This document shows, piece after piece, positions 6,367-10,142 of a stretch of DNA of 10,142 nt; the first letter of the stretch is position 1, and every line of letters begins with the position of its first letter. Location: positions 1 through 10,142 of the forward strand of contig DASYHY010000010.1 in assembly GCA_036252795.1 (NCBI GenBank). Reading direction: 5' to 3'. The notes below the pieces were generated by a model. The model saw nothing but the letters and a program-made list of their open reading frames with translations, made no database searches and was not told the DNA's origin. Position numbers and translations under genes: made by a program. The stretch is from Aurantimonas sp036252795. Its GTDB lineage: Bacteria > Pseudomonadota > Alphaproteobacteria > Rhizobiales > Rhizobiaceae.

Positions 6367-6789
6367 TCAGTACCAGCCGACGGCGACCTGGGCTTCCTCG
6401 CTCATGCGCTCCGGAGTCCAGGGCGGGTCGAAGACGAGCTCCACCTTCACCTGGCCGACGCCATCAACGGAACTGACCGCATTCTCGACCCAGATCGGCA
6501 TCTCCCCGGCCACCGGACATCCCGGCGCCGTCAGGGTCATCTCGACGTCGACATTGCGCTCGTCGTCGATGTCGATCTTGTAGATCAGGCCGAGTTCGTA
6601 GATGTCCGCCGGGATTTCCGGATCGTAGACCGTCTTCAGCGCCCCGACGATGTCGTCGGTCAGGCGCGTCAGTTCCTCTGCCGGTATCGCCGATTCCGAT
6701 GCCGGTGCCCCGGATGCCATCGCCATGTTGGCGGCAGCCGTGTCGTCGCCGGCCGCTGCTGCGAGTTTGGTGTCGGCTTCGTCGGTCAT
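6367..6789 (-). CDS. sufT: SUF system DUF59 (MIP18-like) Fe-S maturation protein SufT
   Basis: This DUF59-family protein assists Fe-S protein maturation; SufT homologues are related to eukaryotic CIA2/MIP18. It has 140 residues from this start. After a low-complexity Ala-rich N-terminus (about residues 1-35) comes the DUF59 core: DPEIPADIYELGLIY from 56, the conserved cysteine C91 in TLTAPGCPVA, and the C-terminal block VFDPPWTPERMSEEA typical of the SUF-associated subgroup. Two in-frame ATGs exist. The one at 6798 comes two bases after the sufS stop and directly abuts GAGG; the one at 6789 has GAGG nine bases upstream, so I prefer it. Using 6798 adds only MNS. The tight spacing to sufS implies translational coupling. 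The exact client proteins cannot be read from sequence. Confidence 0.92.
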   Translation of the reverse strand: MTDEADTKLAAAAGDDTAAANMAMASGAPASESAIPAEELTRLTDDIVGALKTVYDPEIPADIYELGLIYKIDIDDERNVDVEMTLTAPGCPVAGEMPIWVENAVSSVDGVGQVKVELVFDPPWTPERMSEEAQVAVGWY

Positions 6790-6800
6790 GCTATTCATCC

Positions 6801-8051
6801 TCAGGCGAAAAACCGCCTTGCCTTCTCCAGCGCCTCTGCGAGCCGGTCGATTTCATCGAGCGTATTGTACATACCAAACGATGCCCGGCATGTGGAAGTC
6901 GCGCCGAAGCGCTTCAAGAGCGGTTGGGCGCAATGCGTCCCGGCGCGCACCGCCACCCCCTCCCGGTCGATCACCATCGACACGTCGTGGGCGTGGATGC
7001 CTTCCAGGTCGAAGGAGACGATGGCGCCCTTCCCCGGCGCCTCGCCGTAGATGCGCAGTGAGTTCACCGCCCGCAGCCGCTCATGTGCGTAGTCGCGCAG
7101 GCTCTCCTCGTGCGCGGCGATCGCCTGTCGACCCAACCCCGAGACGTAGTCGAGCGAGGCGCCGAGGCCGATCGCCTGCACGATCGGCGGCGTACCGGCC
7201 TCGAAGCGATGTGGCGGCGCGTTGTAGGTCACCATCTCCTCGGTGACCTCGATGATCATCTCACCGCCGCCGTTGAAGGGCCGCATGCGCTCGAGCATGT
7301 CGCGCTTGCCGTAAAGGACGCCGATGCCCGTCGGCCCATACAGCTTGTGCCCAGTGAACACATAAAAGTCGCAGTCGAGGTCATGGACGTCCACCGGCAG
7401 ATGCACGGCGCCCTGGCTGCCGTCGACCAGGACCGGGATGTTCTTCGCGTGCGCCAGCGCCGCGACCGCCTTCACGTCGACCACCGTACCCAGCACGTTC
7501 GACATGTGGGTGGTGGCGATCAGCTTGGTGCGCGGCGTGATCGCGCGCTCGAAATCGTCGATGCTGATCGAGCCGTCTTCGGCCACCGGCACGAAGACCA
7601 GCTTGGCGCCCTTGCGCTCGCGGATGAAGTGCCACGGCACGATGTTGGAGTGGTGCTCCATGATCGTGAGCACGATCTCGTCGCCCTCCCCGATCTCCTG
7701 CATGCCGTAGCCGTAGGCGACCAGGTTGATCGCCTCGGTCGCCGAACGCGTGAAGACGATTTCCTCGGCACTCGGCGCGTTGAGGAAGCTCGCCACCTTG
7801 CCCCGCGCCGCCTCGAACTCCTCGGTGGCGCGATTGGACAGGAAGTGCAGGCCGCGATGGACGTTGGAATAGTCCTCGGCATAGGCCTTCTGGACGGCGT
7901 CGAGCATCGCCTTCGGCTTCTGCGCCGAGGCGCCGCTGTCGAGATAGACGAGCTTCTTCCCGTAGACCTCGGTCTGCAGGATCGGGAAGTCGCGGCGAAC
8001 CGCCTCGACGTCATAGGCAGCGGGCTGCCGGGCGATGGCTTCGGCCTTCAT
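6801..8051 (-). CDS. sufS: Cysteine desulfurase SufS
   Basis: This PLP-dependent (class V aminotransferase fold) enzyme removes sulfur from L-cysteine as a persulfide for Fe-S assembly. It has 416 residues. It opens with the family block DVEAVRRDFPILQTEVYGKK and LVYLDSGASAQKP. The PLP lysine is K236 (FTGHKLYGPTG), and the persulfide-carrying cysteine is C374 (RAGTHCAQPLL). Both are offset by ten from E. coli SufS K226/C364 as I recall them, so the active site is intact and of the group II (SufS) type. The ATG at 8051 has GGAG about ten bases upstream. The frame stays open to a GTG at 8174 inside sufD, but that 41-residue extension is Arg/Ser/Gly-rich and unlike the family. SufS normally needs SufE or SufU as sulfur acceptor; neither is in the window. 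Confidence 0.96.
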   Translation of the reverse strand: MKAEAIARQPAAYDVEAVRRDFPILQTEVYGKKLVYLDSGASAQKPKAMLDAVQKAYAEDYSNVHRGLHFLSNRATEEFEAARGKVASFLNAPSAEEIVFTRSATEAINLVAYGYGMQEIGEGDEIVLTIMEHHSNIVPWHFIRERKGAKLVFVPVAEDGSISIDDFERAITPRTKLIATTHMSNVLGTVVDVKAVAALAHAKNIPVLVDGSQGAVHLPVDVHDLDCDFYVFTGHKLYGPTGIGVLYGKRDMLERMRPFNGGGEMIIEVTEEMVTYNAPPHRFEAGTPPIVQAIGLGASLDYVSGLGRQAIAAHEESLRDYAHERLRAVNSLRIYGEAPGKGAIVSFDLEGIHAHDVSMVIDREGVAVRAGTHCAQPLLKRFGATSTCRASFGMYNTLDEIDRLAEALEKARRFFA

Positions 8052-8142
8052 GGACGATGAACTCCAGCTGCGGGTGCGGCGCTTGCCGCGGGAGCGCGGA
8101 GGGCCGGCAGGTCCTGCCGCGCCGTCGCGATCGGCGACCCGG
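8052..8142 (-). other. Spacer between sufD and sufS with three inverted repeats
   Basis: This 91-base gap inside a tight operon contains three short perfect stems: 8124-8128 with 8134-8138 (GTCGC/GCGAC), 8105-8110 with 8114-8119 (CGGCAG/CTGCCG, 3-base loop) and 8079-8083 with 8093-8097 (GCGCT/AGCGC). No T-run follows in the - direction and no promoter is evident. It could affect mRNA processing or sufS translation, or be chance in GC-rich DNA. Confidence 0.35.
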
Positions 8143-9384
8143 TCAATGACTGCGGGCGAGCCATGCGTCGACACGCTGCATCAGCGCATCCTCCACCGCC
8201 TCGTCCTCCAGCTCTTCCACCACTTCGGCCACGAACGCCTTCACCAGCAGCGCGCGTGCCTGCTTCTCCGGAATGCCGCGCGACATCAGGTAGAAGAGAT
8301 GATCCGGGTTGATCTCGCCGGCAGTGGCACCGTGGCCGCACTGCACGTCGTCCGCGAAGATCTCGAGCTCCGGCTTTGCCAGGAACTCGCCTTCGTCGGA
8401 GAGAAGCAGCGTGTTGCAGGCCATCTTGGCGTCGGTCTTCTGCGCCTCACGCGCGACCTTGATCATGCCCTGGAAGACGCCGCGGCCACCCGTCACGATG
8501 TTGCGGAACGTCTCCGTCGCCGTGGTGCTTTCGAAGGTGTGGCGCAGCGTTGTGGTGACGTCGATATGCTGACCGGCCTCCAGGAGGTTGATGCCCCGGA
8601 TCTTGATCTCGGCACCTTCGCCCGCCGTCTCCGCATGTACCTCGTAGCGCACCAGCGCGCCGCCGGCGTTCAGCATGAAGAGGGTGAACAGTGCACCCTC
8701 GCCGACCCGCACGTTGAGCTGACCGAGATGGGTCGCGGCCGCGCCCTTCTCCTGGTCCACGATCCAGGTGAACCGGGCGCCTGCGCCAATCTCGAGATGC
8801 GATACCCCCGTCGACGGCGCGGAAGCGCCCTCGCCTTCCAGCCGTTCCACGATCGTCGCCGTCGCGCCCGCGCCGACCGTGCAGCGCACGAAGCCGTGCG
8901 AGCTGCTGCCCGCCCGCGCCCGCACTTCGATCGGCGCCGCCAGAGCCACGCCGCTGTCGACGGCGATGTCCACCGCCGGCGCGCCGAACGCGGCGTTCAG
9001 CAGGCGGACCGTGTCGAGGCTGCGGTCGAGATGGTTGGGCGTCGCTTCCCAGTCGGCGGCTTCGCTCGACCGCGTGACGGTCAGGCCGTTGAGCGCGTGG
9101 CCTGCCTCTGGCGCATCGAGATCGACGACATGGCTGCCCGCCAGCAACGGCGCGAGGATGCCGCCGGTCGCATCGCCGGCCGGCGCCTCGGTGGCGCCGG
9201 TCTGCCGCCCGATCAGGCTGCGCAGGTCGGTGTAGTGCCATGCCTCGATGCGGCGATGCGGAAGCCCCTCACGCCGCAGCGCCTCGACGGCCGCCTTCGA
9301 CGCGGTCCCGGCATCGCCGCTCTCGGCGATCTCGATCAGGGCAGTCTCTGCCGCCGTTCTCGGTCTCAGCTGATGCACCGTCAT
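8143..9384 (-). CDS. sufD: Fe-S cluster assembly scaffold protein SufD
   Basis: SufD is a subunit of the SufBC2D scaffold on which new Fe-S clusters form. It pairs with SufB and binds SufC. It has 413 residues. The N-terminal helical part includes the family block RRIEAWHYTDLRSLIG; the beta-helix core carries the SufB/SufD signature at the C-terminal end, with FQGMIKVAREAQKTDAKM, CNTLLLSDEGE, and CGHGATAGEINPDHLFYL with C349/H351, then MSRGIPEKQARALLVKAF. H351 probably corresponds to the SufD histidine at the SufB-SufD interface in E. coli (His360); this is a motif match, not an alignment. The ATG at 9384 lies two bases after the sufC stop (TGACCATG), with GAGG ten bases upstream. The upstream open frame to 9639 runs inside sufC and is not credible. 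SufB is ruled out by the short length and the N-terminus. Confidence 0.95.
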   Translation of the reverse strand: MTVHQLRPRTAAETALIEIAESGDAGTASKAAVEALRREGLPHRRIEAWHYTDLRSLIGRQTGATEAPAGDATGGILAPLLAGSHVVDLDAPEAGHALNGLTVTRSSEAADWEATPNHLDRSLDTVRLLNAAFGAPAVDIAVDSGVALAAPIEVRARAGSSSHGFVRCTVGAGATATIVERLEGEGASAPSTGVSHLEIGAGARFTWIVDQEKGAAATHLGQLNVRVGEGALFTLFMLNAGGALVRYEVHAETAGEGAEIKIRGINLLEAGQHIDVTTTLRHTFESTTATETFRNIVTGGRGVFQGMIKVAREAQKTDAKMACNTLLLSDEGEFLAKPELEIFADDVQCGHGATAGEINPDHLFYLMSRGIPEKQARALLVKAFVAEVVEELEDEAVEDALMQRVDAWLARSH

Positions 9385-9386
9385 GG

Positions 9387-10142
9387 TCACGCCGCCTCGC
9401 CGATGATCTGGCCGTAGCCCTCGTTCTCCAGCTGCAGCGCCAGGTCCTTGTCGCCCGAGCGGATGATCCGGCCCTTGTAGAGGACGTGCACCGTATCCGG
9501 GACGATGTAGTCGAGCAGCCGCTGGTAATGGGTGATGACCAGGAAGGCGCGCTCCGGCGAGCGCAGCGCGTTGACGCCGTCGGCGACGATCTTCAGCGCG
9601 TCGATGTCGAGGCCGGAATCGGTCTCGTCCATCACGCACAGCTTCGGCTCGAGCAGCGCCATCTGGAGGATTTCCGCGCGCTTCTTCTCGCCGCCGGAGA
9701 AGCCGACATTGAGCGGCCGCTTCAGCATGTCCGGGTCGATCTTGAGGTCCGCCGCAGCCGCCTTGACCCGGCGCATGAAGTCAGGCGTCGTCAGGTCGCC
9801 CTCGCCGCGCGCCTTGCGCTGCGAGTTGAGCGCCGTCTTCAGGAAGGTCATCGTCGCGACGCCCGGAATTTCCAGCGGGTACTGGAAGGCCAGGAACACG
9901 CCGCTGGCGGCCCGCTCGGACGGATCCATCTCCAGGATGGATTCCCCGTTGTAGAGAATGTCGCCTTCGGTGACCTCGTAGTCCTCGTGGCCAGCGATGA
10001 TATAGGAGAGCGTCGACTTGCCCGAGCCGTTGGGGCCCATGATCGCCGCGACCTCGCCGCTGGCGACCTTGAGGTCGACGCCCCGGAGGATTTCGGTGCC
10101 CTCGTCGGCGACGCGGGCGTGAAGGTTCTTGATTTCCAGCAT
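9387..10142 (-). CDS. sufC: Fe-S cluster assembly ATPase SufC
   Basis: SufC is a soluble ABC-type ATPase that drives conformational change in the SufBCD scaffold. It has 251 residues and is complete if the ATG at the last three bases of the window is the start, which MLEIKNLHARVADEG supports as the usual SufC N-terminus. Walker A is GPNGSGKST (36-44), the Q-loop is at Q87 (AFQYP), the ABC signature is SGGEKKR from 149, Walker B is LCVMDE (168-173) with catalytic E173, the D-loop is SGLD, and the switch His is H205. The segment FQYPLEIPGV and the SGGEKKRAEILQM form are specific to SufC among ABC ATPases. There are no membrane segments. sufD follows two bases after its stop. The ribosome binding site and the expected upstream sufB lie outside the window. 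Confidence 0.97.
   Translation of the reverse strand: MLEIKNLHARVADEGTEILRGVDLKVASGEVAAIMGPNGSGKSTLSYIIAGHEDYEVTEGDILYNGESILEMDPSERAASGVFLAFQYPLEIPGVATMTFLKTALNSQRKARGEGDLTTPDFMRRVKAAAADLKIDPDMLKRPLNVGFSGGEKKRAEILQMALLEPKLCVMDETDSGLDIDALKIVADGVNALRSPERAFLVITHYQRLLDYIVPDTVHVLYKGRIIRSGDKDLALQLENEGYGQIIGEAA

Noticed and set aside
7083..8060. 325-aa open frame on the + strand opposite sufS
   Set aside because: Antisense shadow of sufS; composition dominated by Arg, His, Asp and Val, with no domain recognisable.
8035..9417. 460-aa open frame on the + strand opposite sufD
   Set aside because: Antisense shadow of sufD in GC-rich DNA: Arg/His/Asp-rich, with no family motif and no ribosome binding site.
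1..10142. A new defence, mobile or biosynthetic system
   Set aside because: All genes of appreciable size belong to well-known housekeeping families; there are no repeats, integrases, transposases or composition shifts. Only the VOC gene is out of place, and one gene is not a system.

Overview
This window looks like ordinary chromosomal housekeeping DNA from a GC-rich alphaproteobacterium. The basis is the strong G/C preference at third codon positions, the gene order holB-metG-tatD-MBL hydrolase, and a suf cluster in the order (sufB presumed off-window)-sufC-sufD-sufS-sufT-sufA. The HolB and MetRS subtypes also fit. The order or genus cannot be resolved from this sequence alone. There is no sign of a mobile element, CRISPR array, rRNA, tRNA or prophage, and base composition does not shift between genes.

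Left half, + strand (1-5440): the 3' part of holB (DNA polymerase III delta prime, cut by the left edge), metG (methionyl-tRNA synthetase), tatD (metal-dependent DNase/deoxyribonuclease family) starting on the metG stop codon, a PhnP-like metallo-beta-lactamase-fold hydrolase, and then mazG (NTP pyrophosphohydrolase). A 207-base spacer before mazG contains an AT-rich patch. holB-metG-tatD-MBL is probably one transcription unit; mazG probably has its own promoter and has a clear Shine-Dalgarno sequence.

Right half, - strand (10142-5445): sufC, sufD, sufS, sufT, a small VOC/glyoxalase-fold gene, and sufA. Together they make most of a SUF iron-sulfur cluster assembly system. SufC is the ATPase of the SufBCD scaffold, SufD its structural partner, SufS the cysteine desulfurase, SufT a DUF59 maturation factor and SufA an A-type carrier. 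sufB is expected just beyond the right edge. The VOC gene is the only member without a known SUF role. mazG and sufA converge with four bases between their stop codons, inside a GGCCGGCC-rich inverted repeat.

I did not find a convincing new system. The points most worth a second look are the VOC gene inside the suf operon, the hairpin-rich spacers before sufA and sufS, the AT-rich dyad upstream of mazG, the palindrome cluster at the mazG/sufA junction, and the tatD-MBL hydrolase pairing. No stretch longer than about 210 bases lacks a gene.
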